Assembly: GCF_021538895.1 (NCBI RefSeq)
Contig: NZ_JADDRL010000007.1
Coordinates: 87,459-151,458 of the forward strand
Length of the DNA: 64,000 bases
Direction: 5' to 3'
Source of the DNA: Streptomyces olivochromogenes
GTDB lineage: Bacteria; Actinomycetota; Actinomycetes; Streptomycetales; Streptomycetaceae
Of this stretch, positions 38,148 through 46,015 are shown piece after piece (position 1 is the stretch's first letter; every line of letters begins with the position of its first letter). A program made the position numbers and the translations under genes. The notes beneath the pieces are model-generated. The model was not told the DNA's origin and searched no databases. It worked only from the letters and a program-made list of their open reading frames with translations.

Positions 38148-39425
38148 GTGGCAGAGGAAAAGAAGCGCACCCGACAGCCGAACGGCCGCAGCTCGATCTA
38201 CTTCGGCAAGGACGGTAAGTGGCACGGCCGTGTCACCGTGGGCATCCGCGACGACGGCACGCCGGACCGCCGTCACGTCGAACGCAAAACCCGTGCTGAA
38301 GTGACCGCCGCCGTGCGCGAGCTGGAGAAACAGCGCGACGCCAAGACCGTGAAGAAGCCCGGCCGGGCGTGGACAGTCAACACATGGCTGACGCACTGGA
38401 TCGAGAACGTCGCGCCCCTCGCCGTCAACGACAACACGATGGTCGGGTACGGCGTTGCGGTCCGGAAGCACCTCATCCCCGGCTTGGGCGCCCACCGTCT
38501 CGACAGGCTCAAGCCCGAGCACATCGAGGCGTTCTACGCCAAGATGCAGGCCAACGGCAGCAAGCCCGCAACTGCTCACCAGGTGCACCGAACCTTCCGC
38601 ACCGCCCTCAATGAGGCCGTACGGCGCGGCCATCTCGGCAAGAACACCGTTCAGTTGGCCAAGGCCCCGAAAACGGGGGAGTACGAGGTGGAGCCCTACA
38701 GTGTCCAAGAGGTACAGCGATTGCTGAAGGCCGCTGACCAGCATCGCAACTCCGCACGATGGGCCGTCGCGCTGGCCCTCGGACTGCGTCAAGGCGAGGT
38801 ATTGGGGCTGACGTGGGACGACGTGGACCTTGAGGGCGGATTCCTCGTTGTTCGCCGTAGTCGCCACCGCCCGCAGTACGCCCACGGGTGCACGGAGGCC
38901 TGCGGACGCAAGGCCGCCGGGTACTGCCCCCAGAGGCGACGAACCAACCCCGAGTTGTCCACCACCAAGTCGCGCGCCGGCCGTCGCGCGGTGGGTCTCC
39001 CCGATCAGCTCGTTGACCTACTCCGTGCGCACCTCAAGGCGCAGGGAGCGGAGCGAACGAGGGCCGGGAAGCGCTGGGAGGACAACGGCTTGGTCTTCCC
39101 GGATGAGTATGGCCGTAGCCCGTCCCACCGCCGGGACTGGAACGAGTGGAAGGCTCTCCTGATAGAGGCGAGAGTCCGGGACGGGCGTTTGCACGACGCG
39201 CGCCACACGGCCGCCACGGTCCTACTCATCCTCGGTGTCCCCGAACGGGCCGTCATGGGCCTCATGGGGTGGTCGACCACAGCCATGGCCGCCCGCTATC
39301 AGCACATGGTGGATGCCGTGCGGACGGACATCGCGCGGCAGGTGGACGGCCTGATCTGGAAACCCGAAACGGACCGGCCGGACGACGGCGATGGGGCGGC
39401 CGGCGTGCTCCTACCGGCTGGCTGA
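38148..39425 (+). CDS. int: Tyrosine-family site-specific integrase
   Basis: 425 residues. AP2-like N-terminal arm-binding domain (GRSSIYFGKDGKWHGRVTVG), SAM-like core-binding domain (WTVNTWLTHWIENVAPLAVN) and catalytic domain with all key residues: Arg in ALGLRQGEVLGLTW, His-x-x-Arg in LHDARHTAATVLL and Tyr in AARYQHMVDAV. A cysteine cluster insert (HGCTEACGRKAAGYCPQRRR, about 245-265) is common in Streptomyces integrases. GTG 38148 follows AGAAGGAG. It recombines the 42-bp tRNA-Cys core. Confidence 0.93.
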   Translation: MAEEKKRTRQPNGRSSIYFGKDGKWHGRVTVGIRDDGTPDRRHVERKTRAEVTAAVRELEKQRDAKTVKKPGRAWTVNTWLTHWIENVAPLAVNDNTMVGYGVAVRKHLIPGLGAHRLDRLKPEHIEAFYAKMQANGSKPATAHQVHRTFRTALNEAVRRGHLGKNTVQLAKAPKTGEYEVEPYSVQEVQRLLKAADQHRNSARWAVALALGLRQGEVLGLTWDDVDLEGGFLVVRRSRHRPQYAHGCTEACGRKAAGYCPQRRRTNPELSTTKSRAGRRAVGLPDQLVDLLRAHLKAQGAERTRAGKRWEDNGLVFPDEYGRSPSHRRDWNEWKALLIEARVRDGRLHDARHTAATVLLILGVPERAVMGLMGWSTTAMAARYQHMVDAVRTDIARQVDGLIWKPETDRPDDGDGAAGVLLPAG

Positions 39426-39604
39426 CCGGGGCCCGACGACATGCCACGGGGTGGCGCCCTTCTGCGGCGTCACCCCGTTCTGCGTTCTCCATGATGGTCG
39501 GCCGGTTGCCCTCTGGTCTTCGTCGTGCAGCCAATTCCTGGTCAAGTAGGGCCAGTGACCAGGGGATTGGCGTAAGAGCTGGTGAAGTACGACAATCACG
39601 AGCC

Positions 39605-40438
39605 ATGTCCGATACTTTCTGGACCGCGCTCTCTGCATGCGCCACGACGGCCGCGTTCGGCGCGGTCGCGGCACAATCGTTTCTGACCCGCCGCGCTGTG
39701 GTCACAGCCCAGCGGGCCCTTGTCACTGCGGACCAAGCTCTTGTCGCCTCCCAGGCCGTGGCGCTGGACGCCGCCCGCGCACGGCTGGATGAGCAAGCTC
39801 CGGCAGTCAGCGTCCGAATCCATGACGTGCCGTGGCCCCCGTACGCCTGGACGCCGTCCGGTATGCCTGTGAATCCCTGGCCGAACGGGCACGAGTGGCA
39901 CTTTCCGGCGAAGCAGGATCAGCGGATCGTCCTCCAGGCGGGCATCACGGTCCAGAATCATGGGCGGTCGCACATCACCCTGAACTTCGAAGGTGACCTG
40001 TACTTCGCGGTGGAACGCCGCCCGCGCGCCGCGACGTCCAACATGCTCTTCCCTGAATCGTCTATCCCTCTCTTCTTGCAAAGGGACTTCACCATCAAGG
40101 AGTTGTCCGAGAACTACGAGGCTCGCCAAGCAGGAGAACCACTGCCTCACCGTGTTACGGGGACCGTTACTGCGCACGATGACCGCGACAACGGCGTAAC
40201 GGACACCTGGGAAATCGAGCTGACTGGCTGTCCGGTGAGGCCTGTTGAGGACAGACAAGGGATCTGGGTCGTGGCTGGCAGTGATCTTTCCGGCGACTCT
40301 GGATCAAGCACGCTCGAATACGCTCTCCAGCCGCCTCGGAAGCGTGCGTACTGGATTTCCAGGCAGCGAGGGCAGCGACTTCCGGAGCCGACGTTCGTCA
40401 TCGAGGCTCCGAGTGAGCCGCCAGCCATCGAACCGTAG
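39605..40438 (+). CDS. Cargo membrane-anchored protein between int and the tRNA
   Basis: 277 residues. N-terminal hydrophobic helix (TFWTALSACATTAAFGAVAA), a basic/helical stalk (RRAVVTAQRALVTADQALVA) and a beta-rich domain (VSVRIHDVPWPPYAWTPSG, ITVQNHGRSHITLNFEGDLY, VTDTWEIELTGCPV). Not recognised. The architecture parallels the remnant-borne protein at 19860, suggesting a common cargo type. It sits outside the int gene, adjacent to the right end. Confidence 0.65.
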   Translation: MSDTFWTALSACATTAAFGAVAAQSFLTRRAVVTAQRALVTADQALVASQAVALDAARARLDEQAPAVSVRIHDVPWPPYAWTPSGMPVNPWPNGHEWHFPAKQDQRIVLQAGITVQNHGRSHITLNFEGDLYFAVERRPRAATSNMLFPESSIPLFLQRDFTIKELSENYEARQAGEPLPHRVTGTVTAHDDRDNGVTDTWEIELTGCPVRPVEDRQGIWVVAGSDLSGDSGSSTLEYALQPPRKRAYWISRQRGQRLPEPTFVIEAPSEPPAIEP

Positions 40439-40520
40439 CTGCCATCGGCGAGCCGGCAGGGTCCGGAAGCGGGACGGTTCGTACCGGCCAACTGAGACGG
40501 TAATTGAGACGGACAACCAG

Positions 40521-40553
40521 AAGGGGCGGCACCCGTATGGGGTGCCGCCCCTT
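40521..40553. terminator. Terminator at the element right end
   Basis: AAGGGGCGGCACCC and GGGTGCCGCCCCTT around a short GTATG-containing loop. The preceding ACTGAGACGG/ATTGAGACGG resembles the end of the R1/R2 left-arm repeats. Confidence 0.75.
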
Positions 40554-40576
40554 CGTTCTGCCTGGTCAGGCGTCCA

Positions 40577-40618
40577 GAGGCCGTGGCGGGAATCGAACCC
40601 GCGTAACCCGCTTTGCAG
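40577..40618. other. attR, 42-bp core within tRNA-Cys
   Basis: The core copy that completes the functional tRNA gene. It covers the tRNA from the anticodon loop to the discriminator base. The outer flank toward lower coordinates is element right-arm DNA. Confidence 0.93.
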
Positions 40619-40649
40619 GCGAGTCCCTGAGCCACTCGGGCACACGGCC
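40578..40649 (-). tRNA. tRNA-Cys (GCA)
   Basis: Read on the minus strand: acceptor GGCCGTG/CACGGCC, D-arm CCCGAGTGGCTCAGGG, anticodon stem CTCGC/GCGGG with loop CTGCAAA (anticodon GCA, position 34-36), T-arm GCGGG-TTCGATT-CCCGC and discriminator T. The gene is intact, but CCA is not encoded here (CTG follows), whereas the displaced native copy at 18362 is followed by CCA. The 3' half comes from the integrated element. Confidence 0.95.
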
Positions 40650-40825
40650 GTGTTGATGGGTCGACCGTAGGGAGGGGTGGGGGAGCGGCTCAAGAGGTGG
40701 GGCGGGGCTGCAACAGGACTGCCATGCCGCGTTCACGAAGGGGCGGGGGACTACGACCAAGGTCTCAGCGGGAGGGGGACTCGCGACAGGGGCGAAACGG
40801 GCTCGTGGGACTTACTCTGGCGACC

Positions 40826-42262
40826 ATGACCGCCCTTGAGCCGCGCGACGCCAAAGTCGCCGAAGAGCCTGCTGACAGAGCCGACGAGCGTGTGCTCGGG
40901 CGGGCGTACCGGGCCCTCAGCGTCGGGATCGTGTCCGTCGTGCTGCTCATCGCGTTCGAGGCGACCGCGGTGGGCACCGCGATGCCGGTCGCGGCCCGGG
41001 AACTGGGCGGGGTGTCGCTGTACGCGTTCGCCTTCTCCGGGTACTTCACCACGAGCCTGTTCGGCATGGTGCTGTGCGGTCAGTGGTCGGACCGGCGCGG
41101 TCCGCTGGGCGCCCTGACCACGGGGATCGGCGCCTTCGCGGCGGGGCTCGTGGTCGCCGGGACCGCCGGGACGATGTGGGTGTTCATCGTGGGGCGGGCC
41201 GTGCAGGGGTTCGGCGGCGGGCTGGTGATCGTCGCGCTGTACGTGATCGTCGGCCGGGCCTATCCGGAGCGGCTGCGGCCGGCGATCCTGGCCGCCTTCG
41301 CCGCCGGATGGGTCGTACCGTCCATCGTCGGGCCGCTCGCCGCGGGAGCCGTGACCGAGCACCTCGGCTGGCGGTGGGTCTTCCTCGGCATACCCGTGCT
41401 GGTCGTCTTCCCGCTGGCGCTCGCGCTCCCGCAGATACGACGCCGCGCGGCCGGGCCCGTGAAGGTGGCTCAGACGGGCGGCTTCGACCGGCGGCGCATC
41501 CGGCTCGCCCTGGGCATCTCGCTCGGGGCCGGGCTCCTGCAGTACGCCGCGCAGGACCTGCGGTGGGCCTCCCTCCTCCCCGGTGTCGCCGGCGCCGCCC
41601 TGCTCGTACCGGCCGTGCTCGGGCTGCTGCCCCGCGGTACCTACCGGGCCGCGCGCGGGCTGCCGTCCGTCGTGCTGCTGCGCGGCGTGGCCGCGGGGTC
41701 GTTCATCGCCGCCGAGTCCTTCGTACCGCTGATGCTCGTGACCCAGCGCGGGCTGTCGCCGACGCTGGCCGGGTTCTCCCTGGCCGCGGGCGGGGCGACC
41801 TGGGCGCTCGGGTCGTGGGTGCAGTCACGGCCGCGGGTGGAGCCGTACCGGGAGCGCCTGATGACCCTGGGGATGGTGCTGGTCGCCTGCGCGATCGCCG
41901 CCGCGCCCAGCGTGCTCGTGCACTCCGTGCCCGTCTGGATCGTCGCCGTGACCTGGGCCTTCGGCTGCTTCGGCATGGGCCTCGTCATCGCCTCGGCCGG
42001 CGTGCTCCTGCTCCGGCTCTCCGCCCCGGAGGAGGCCGGCGCCAACTCCGCCGCCCTCCAGATCTCCGACGCCCTGTCCAACGTCGTCCTCCTCGCCGCG
42101 ACCGGCGCCGCCTTCGCGGCCCTGGGCGGCGGCACGGCGGCCTCCACCGCGGCGGACGCCGGCTCCGGCGCCCATCCAGCCGCCTTCGCCGCCGTGTTCC
42201 TGCCCATGGCGGTGGTGGCGCTCGTCGGGGCGTGGGTGACCACCCGGGTGCGGGTGCGCTGA
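40826..42262 (+). CDS. MFS transporter, drug-efflux type
   Basis: 478 residues with about 13-14 membrane segments. Motif A-like GQWSDRRGPLGALTTG lies between segments 2 and 3, and the start of the core is VVLLIAFEATAVGTAMPVAA, as in proton-driven multidrug exporters (EmrB/QacA type). The substrate is unknown. ATG 40826 lacks a strong ribosome site; the N-terminal extension from 40697 is Arg/Gly-rich and rejected. It begins 177 bp beyond the tRNA and is not part of the element. Confidence 0.87.
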   Translation: MTALEPRDAKVAEEPADRADERVLGRAYRALSVGIVSVVLLIAFEATAVGTAMPVAARELGGVSLYAFAFSGYFTTSLFGMVLCGQWSDRRGPLGALTTGIGAFAAGLVVAGTAGTMWVFIVGRAVQGFGGGLVIVALYVIVGRAYPERLRPAILAAFAAGWVVPSIVGPLAAGAVTEHLGWRWVFLGIPVLVVFPLALALPQIRRRAAGPVKVAQTGGFDRRRIRLALGISLGAGLLQYAAQDLRWASLLPGVAGAALLVPAVLGLLPRGTYRAARGLPSVVLLRGVAAGSFIAAESFVPLMLVTQRGLSPTLAGFSLAAGGATWALGSWVQSRPRVEPYRERLMTLGMVLVACAIAAAPSVLVHSVPVWIVAVTWAFGCFGMGLVIASAGVLLLRLSAPEEAGANSAALQISDALSNVVLLAATGAAFAALGGGTAASTAADAGSGAHPAAFAAVFLPMAVVALVGAWVTTRVRVR

Positions 42263-42360
42263 GCCGCCCGGGCAACGGGCGCGGCGCACGGCGGGAGGGC
42301 CAGACGCTGGCGTCGTAAAAGCGTTCGCCGCCCGTCGGCCCCGGCACCTACCCTCCCCTC

Positions 42361-42561
42361 ATGCACCGGCTGACCCTCCCCCTCGACCCCGCCACCCGGC
42401 AGAGCCTCGACGACCTCGCGGACGCCCAGGGGCGTGCGCCGGAGGAGTTGGTCCTGGAGGCCGTGCGCAGGTATCTGATCGAGGAGGGGCTGGTCGTGCG
42501 GGCCGCCGCCGAGCGGCTGGCCGGGGCCCACGCCGACCTGCTGAGGAGACTCGGCGAATGA
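42361..42561 (+). CDS. Ribbon-helix-helix antitoxin
   Basis: 66 residues. MHRLTLPLDPATRQSLDDLA then GRAPEELVLEAVRRYLIEEG is a CopG/RHH DNA-binding fold; the C-terminal helix (AAAERLAGAHADLLRRLGE) would cover the toxin. Its stop overlaps the Doc gene start by 4 bp, the normal layout of a type II toxin-antitoxin pair. It likely represses its own promoter. Confidence 0.83.
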   Translation: MHRLTLPLDPATRQSLDDLADAQGRAPEELVLEAVRRYLIEEGLVVRAAAERLAGAHADLLRRLGE

Positions 42562-42932
42562 CCCGTCACCTCACCGTCGCCGAGGTCACCGCCCTCGCCG
42601 AGGTCGCCTTCGGCGGAGGGGCCCCGGAGGCCCGCGAACCCGGGCTGCTGGCCTCGGCCGTGCACCGGCCGCGCGCCCGGATGTTCGGTACCGCGGCCTA
42701 CGCCGACCTGTACGAGCAGGCCGCCGCGCTGCTGCACGGCATCGCCGCGAACCACCCCCTTGTCGACGGGAACAAGCGCACCGCCTGGCTGGCGGCGGCC
42801 ACCTTCCTCGCGGTCAACGGGGTCGATCTCGCCGACGTCGACCAGGACACGGCGTACGACCTGGTCATCGACGTGGCCTCCGGCAAGGAGAGCGACGTGG
42901 GCGCGATCGCGGGACGGCTGCGTTGTCTGTGA
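42558..42932 (+). CDS. doc: Doc/Fic-type toxin
   Basis: 124 residues. Fic-fold motif HPLVDGNKRTAWLAAATF (about 72-89), with the invariant His, Asn-Lys-Arg and Thr; Doc enzymes phosphorylate EF-Tu and stop translation. N-terminal HLTVAEVTALAEVAFGG is typical of short Doc proteins. The second Fic position has Asp-Gly (DGNK), closer to canonical Fic than the DANK of P1 Doc. Paired with the RHH antitoxin just upstream. Confidence 0.87.
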   Translation: MTRHLTVAEVTALAEVAFGGGAPEAREPGLLASAVHRPRARMFGTAAYADLYEQAAALLHGIAANHPLVDGNKRTAWLAAATFLAVNGVDLADVDQDTAYDLVIDVASGKESDVGAIAGRLRCL

Positions 42933-43075
42933 CGTGGATCCCACCCGCGGGCGACCCGGCCACGACCACGCGTTGACACCACCGTGCCGCCGGTAGGGTG
43001 GCCCGGTTGTCATACGTAGCCGAGCCACCCGCCGCCGCCCCGAACGGCGAGCGACCCGACCCACCCACGGAGACC

Positions 43076-44929
43076 GTGACTACTGCCCGCCCGTCACCCG
43101 CCACCACCCTCAACGGAGTGCCCTCCGGGCCCGCCCCCATGTCTGCTTCCTCCTCGCACTCCCACCACCTGTCACCGGCCTTCCCGGGCCGCGCCCCCTG
43201 GGGCACCGCCAGCAAGCTGCGTGCCTGGCAGCAGGGGGCGATGGAGAGGTACATCCAGGAGCAGCCGCGCGACTTCCTGGCGGTCGCGACCCCCGGCGCC
43301 GGTAAGACGACCTTCGCCCTCACCCTCGCCTCCTGGCTGCTGCACCACCACGTCGTGCAGCAGGTGACCGTGGTCGCGCCCACCGAGCACCTGAAGAAGC
43401 AGTGGGCGGAGGCGGCGGCGCGGATCGGGATCAAGCTCGACCCCGAGTACAGCGCCGGGCCGCTCGGCAAGGACTACGACGGGGTCGCGGTCACCTACGC
43501 CGGTGTCGGCGTGCGCCCGATGCTGCACCGCAACCGCGTCGAGCAGCGCAAGACCCTGGTGATCCTGGACGAGATCCACCACGCCGGCGACTCCAAGTCC
43601 TGGGGCGAGGCGTGTCTGGAGGCCTTCGAGCCGGCGACACGGCGGCTCGCGCTCACGGGTACGCCCTTCCGGTCCGACACCAACCCCATCCCGTTCGTGG
43701 CGTACGAGGAGGGGCAGGACGGGATCCGGCGGTCCGCCGCCGACTACACCTACGGGTACGGCAACGCGCTCGCCGACCACGTCGTCAGGCCCGTCATATT
43801 CCTCTCCTACAGCGGCAACATGCGCTGGCGGACCAAGGCCGGCGACGAGATCGCCGCCCGGCTCGGCGAGCCCATGACCAAGGACGCCGTCAGCCAGGCC
43901 TGGCGCACCGCCCTCGACCCGCGCGGCGAGTGGATGCCCAGCGTGCTGCGCGCCGCCGACCAGCGGCTGACCGAGGTCAGGAAGGCCATCCCGGACGCGG
44001 GCGCGCTCGTCATCGCCTCCGACCAGGAGTCCGCGCGCGCCTACGCCAAGCTGATCCGCGAGATCACGGGGACCCGGGCGACGCTCGTGCTGTCCGACGA
44101 CGCGGGCGCGTCCGGCCGGATCGACGAGTTCAGCGGAAACAACGACCGCTGGATGGTCGCGGTCCGCATGGTGTCCGAGGGCGTCGACGTGCCCCGGCTC
44201 GCCGTCGGGGTGTACGCCACCACCATCTCCACGCCCCTGTTCTTCGCCCAGGCCGTGGGCCGTTTCGTACGGTCCCGGCGGCGCGGCGAGACCGCCTCCG
44301 TGTTCCTGCCGACCATCCCCGACCTGCTCACCTTCGCCAACGAGATGGAGGTGGAACGGGACCACGCCCTCGACAAGCCGAAGAAGGAGGGCGAGGAGGA
44401 CCCGTACGCCGAGTCCGAGAAGGAGATGGACGAGGCGAACAAGGAGCAGGACGAGGACACCGGAGAGCAGGACATGCTCCCGTTCGAGGCCCTGGAGTCC
44501 GACGCCGTCTTCGACCGGGTGCTGTACGACGGCGCCGAGTTCGGCATGCAGGCGCACCCGGGCAGCGAGGAGGAGCAGGACTATCTGGGCATTCCGGGCC
44601 TACTCGAACCCGAGCAGGTGCAGCTGCTGCTGCAGAAGCGGCAGGCCCGGCAGATCGCGCACAGCCGCAAGAAGCCCGACACCGAGGCCGACCTGCTCGA
44701 ACTGCCCGCCGAGCGGCGGCCGGTGGTCAGCCACAAGGAGATGATGGAGCTGCGCAAGCAGCTCAACACCATGGTGAGCGCCTACGTCCACCAGAGCGGC
44801 AAGCCGCACGGGGTCATCCACACCGAGCTGCGGCGGGTGTGCGGGGGACCGCCGAGCGCCGAGGCGACACCGGGACAGCTCAGGCAGCGGATCGCCAAGG
44901 TGCAGGAGTGGGCCACCCGCATGCGGTGA
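43076..44929 (+). CDS. DEAD/DEAH-box superfamily 2 helicase
   Basis: 617 residues from GTG 43076. Helicase motifs: Q-like region KLRAWQQGAME, Walker A AVATPGAGKTTFALTL (about 70), Ia VVAPTEHLKKQW, II VILDEIHHAGDSKSWG (DEIH), III LALTGTPFRSD, and VI-like FFAQAVGRFVRSRRRG. An acidic insert (KKEGEEDPYAESEKEMDEAN) separates the core from the C-terminal part. The start is uncertain: TTG 43007 or ATG 43139 are possible, and TTGACA/TAGGGT at 42973-42999 could be a promoter with a tight 15-base spacer. Nucleic-acid unwinding is sure; the process is not. Confidence 0.87.
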   Translation: MTTARPSPATTLNGVPSGPAPMSASSSHSHHLSPAFPGRAPWGTASKLRAWQQGAMERYIQEQPRDFLAVATPGAGKTTFALTLASWLLHHHVVQQVTVVAPTEHLKKQWAEAAARIGIKLDPEYSAGPLGKDYDGVAVTYAGVGVRPMLHRNRVEQRKTLVILDEIHHAGDSKSWGEACLEAFEPATRRLALTGTPFRSDTNPIPFVAYEEGQDGIRRSAADYTYGYGNALADHVVRPVIFLSYSGNMRWRTKAGDEIAARLGEPMTKDAVSQAWRTALDPRGEWMPSVLRAADQRLTEVRKAIPDAGALVIASDQESARAYAKLIREITGTRATLVLSDDAGASGRIDEFSGNNDRWMVAVRMVSEGVDVPRLAVGVYATTISTPLFFAQAVGRFVRSRRRGETASVFLPTIPDLLTFANEMEVERDHALDKPKKEGEEDPYAESEKEMDEANKEQDEDTGEQDMLPFEALESDAVFDRVLYDGAEFGMQAHPGSEEEQDYLGIPGLLEPEQVQLLLQKRQARQIAHSRKKPDTEADLLELPAERRPVVSHKEMMELRKQLNTMVSAYVHQSGKPHGVIHTELRRVCGGPPSAEATPGQLRQRIAKVQEWATRMR

Positions 44930-45247
44930 CGCTCCGCCGGGTTCGGGCCGTGGAGTGTCAGTTGCGTTCGCGCGATGTACGTATGCGGACGAATGTTGGC
45001 AGTTCAACTCTGCCACTGCCCGGATTCTGGACGGAGGCTTCCGCTCAGCGAACCGGCTTCGCTACTGTCCCGCTACGCACACGCCCCGTGGCAGCGCCGC
45101 CGCGGAGCGCAGCCGTGAAGCGACTGGGCCCGGAGCCGCCGGGCCGTCCTGCCGATCGGCGGCCTCTGTAGCGCGTCGCTGACGGGACTCGGCGACGCAT
45201 CCGCCGCGAAGGGGGTTGCCGACCTCACCACCTAAGGAGTGGGCGTC
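44930..45247. other. 318-bp intergenic region upstream of the IclR gene
   Basis: No gene, stable hairpin or clear promoter was recognised. Reading frames through it lack ribosome sites. It presumably contains the IclR-gene promoter. Confidence 0.5.
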
Positions 45248-45889
45248 GTGACCGCGGAGACCTCTCAGACGCTCGACCGGGGACTGCGTGTCCTCAAGCT
45301 GCTGGCCGACACGGACCACGGCCTGACCGTCACCGAGCTGTCCAACAAACTGGGCGTCAACCGGACCGTGGTGTACCGGTTGCTCGCCACGCTGGAGCAG
45401 CATGCGCTCGTCCGCCGTGACCTGGGCGGACGGGCCCGGGTCGGACTGGGTGTGCTGCGGCTGGGGCGCCAGGTGCATCCGCTGGTACGGGAGGCCGCGC
45501 TGCCCGCGCTCAGGTCGCTGGCCGAGGACATCGGGGCGACCGCTCATCTCACGCTCGTGGACGGCACGGAGGCACTCGCCGTGGCGGTGGTCGAGCCGAC
45601 CTGGACGGACTATCACGTGGCGTACCGGGCCGGATTCCGGCATCCGCTGGACCGGGGCGCCGCGGGCAGGGCGATCCTCTCGGCGCGGCACTCCCCGCTC
45701 GCGGAGCCCGGATACACCCTCACGCACGGCGAGTTGGAGGCGGGCGCCAGCGGGGCCGCGGCGCCCCTGCTCGGGGTCACGGGGGTCGAGGGCAGCGTCG
45801 GCGTCGTGATGCTGGCGGACGCCGTGCCGGAGCGGGTGGGGCCACGGGTCGTGGACGCGGCACGCGAGGTCGCCGAAGCGCTGCGCTAG
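45248..45889 (+). CDS. IclR-family transcriptional regulator
   Basis: 213 residues. N-terminal wHTH: TLDRGLRVLKLLADTDHGLT, VTELSNKLGVNRTVVYRLLA; C-terminal effector-binding domain (AEDIGATAHLTLVDGTEALA, HPLDRGAAGRAILSARHSPL, GSVGVVMLADAVPERVG). GTG 45248 has AAGGAG 8 bases upstream; GTG 45239 overlaps that site and is rejected. It lies 127 bp upstream of an amino-acid permease and may control the D-amino acid cluster. Confidence 0.87.
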   Translation: MTAETSQTLDRGLRVLKLLADTDHGLTVTELSNKLGVNRTVVYRLLATLEQHALVRRDLGGRARVGLGVLRLGRQVHPLVREAALPALRSLAEDIGATAHLTLVDGTEALAVAVVEPTWTDYHVAYRAGFRHPLDRGAAGRAILSARHSPLAEPGYTLTHGELEAGASGAAAPLLGVTGVEGSVGVVMLADAVPERVGPRVVDAAREVAEALR

Positions 45890-46015
45890 CCGCCGAATTC
45901 TTTGGCCGATGCGTAAATCGGCTCCCCTCAGGTTTGGTCGATTCCCTCACCCCGGCTTCGCCGTCCCTCCGCATCATCAGGGGCCTAACAGCCCCACGGC
46001 GGAGGGAACGACACG

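Larger units (their letters stand above)
18362..40618. mobile_element. Tandem accretion of integrative elements in tRNA-Cys
   Basis: Bounded by direct 42-bp repeats of the tRNA 3' half at 18362 and 40577, with a third exact copy at 20960. Segment 18362-20960 (2.6 kb) has att sites at both ends but no integrase, so it resembles a CIME (cis-mobilisable remnant). Segment 20960-40618 is the complete element. Coding density, gene types and lower GC of several genes differ from the flanks. Confidence 0.9.
20960..40618. mobile_element. AICE-type integrative and conjugative element, about 19.7 kb
   Basis: It carries all modules expected of an actinomycete AICE: Xis (37858) and tyrosine integrase (38148) near the right end, Prim-Pol/helicase-like replication genes (35076-37393), a TraB-type translocase (31032), Spd-like membrane proteins, and GntR/XRE/Nudix control genes. 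Both ends are exact 42-bp att copies. Nothing essential looks broken, so it may still be mobile. Confidence 0.9.
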
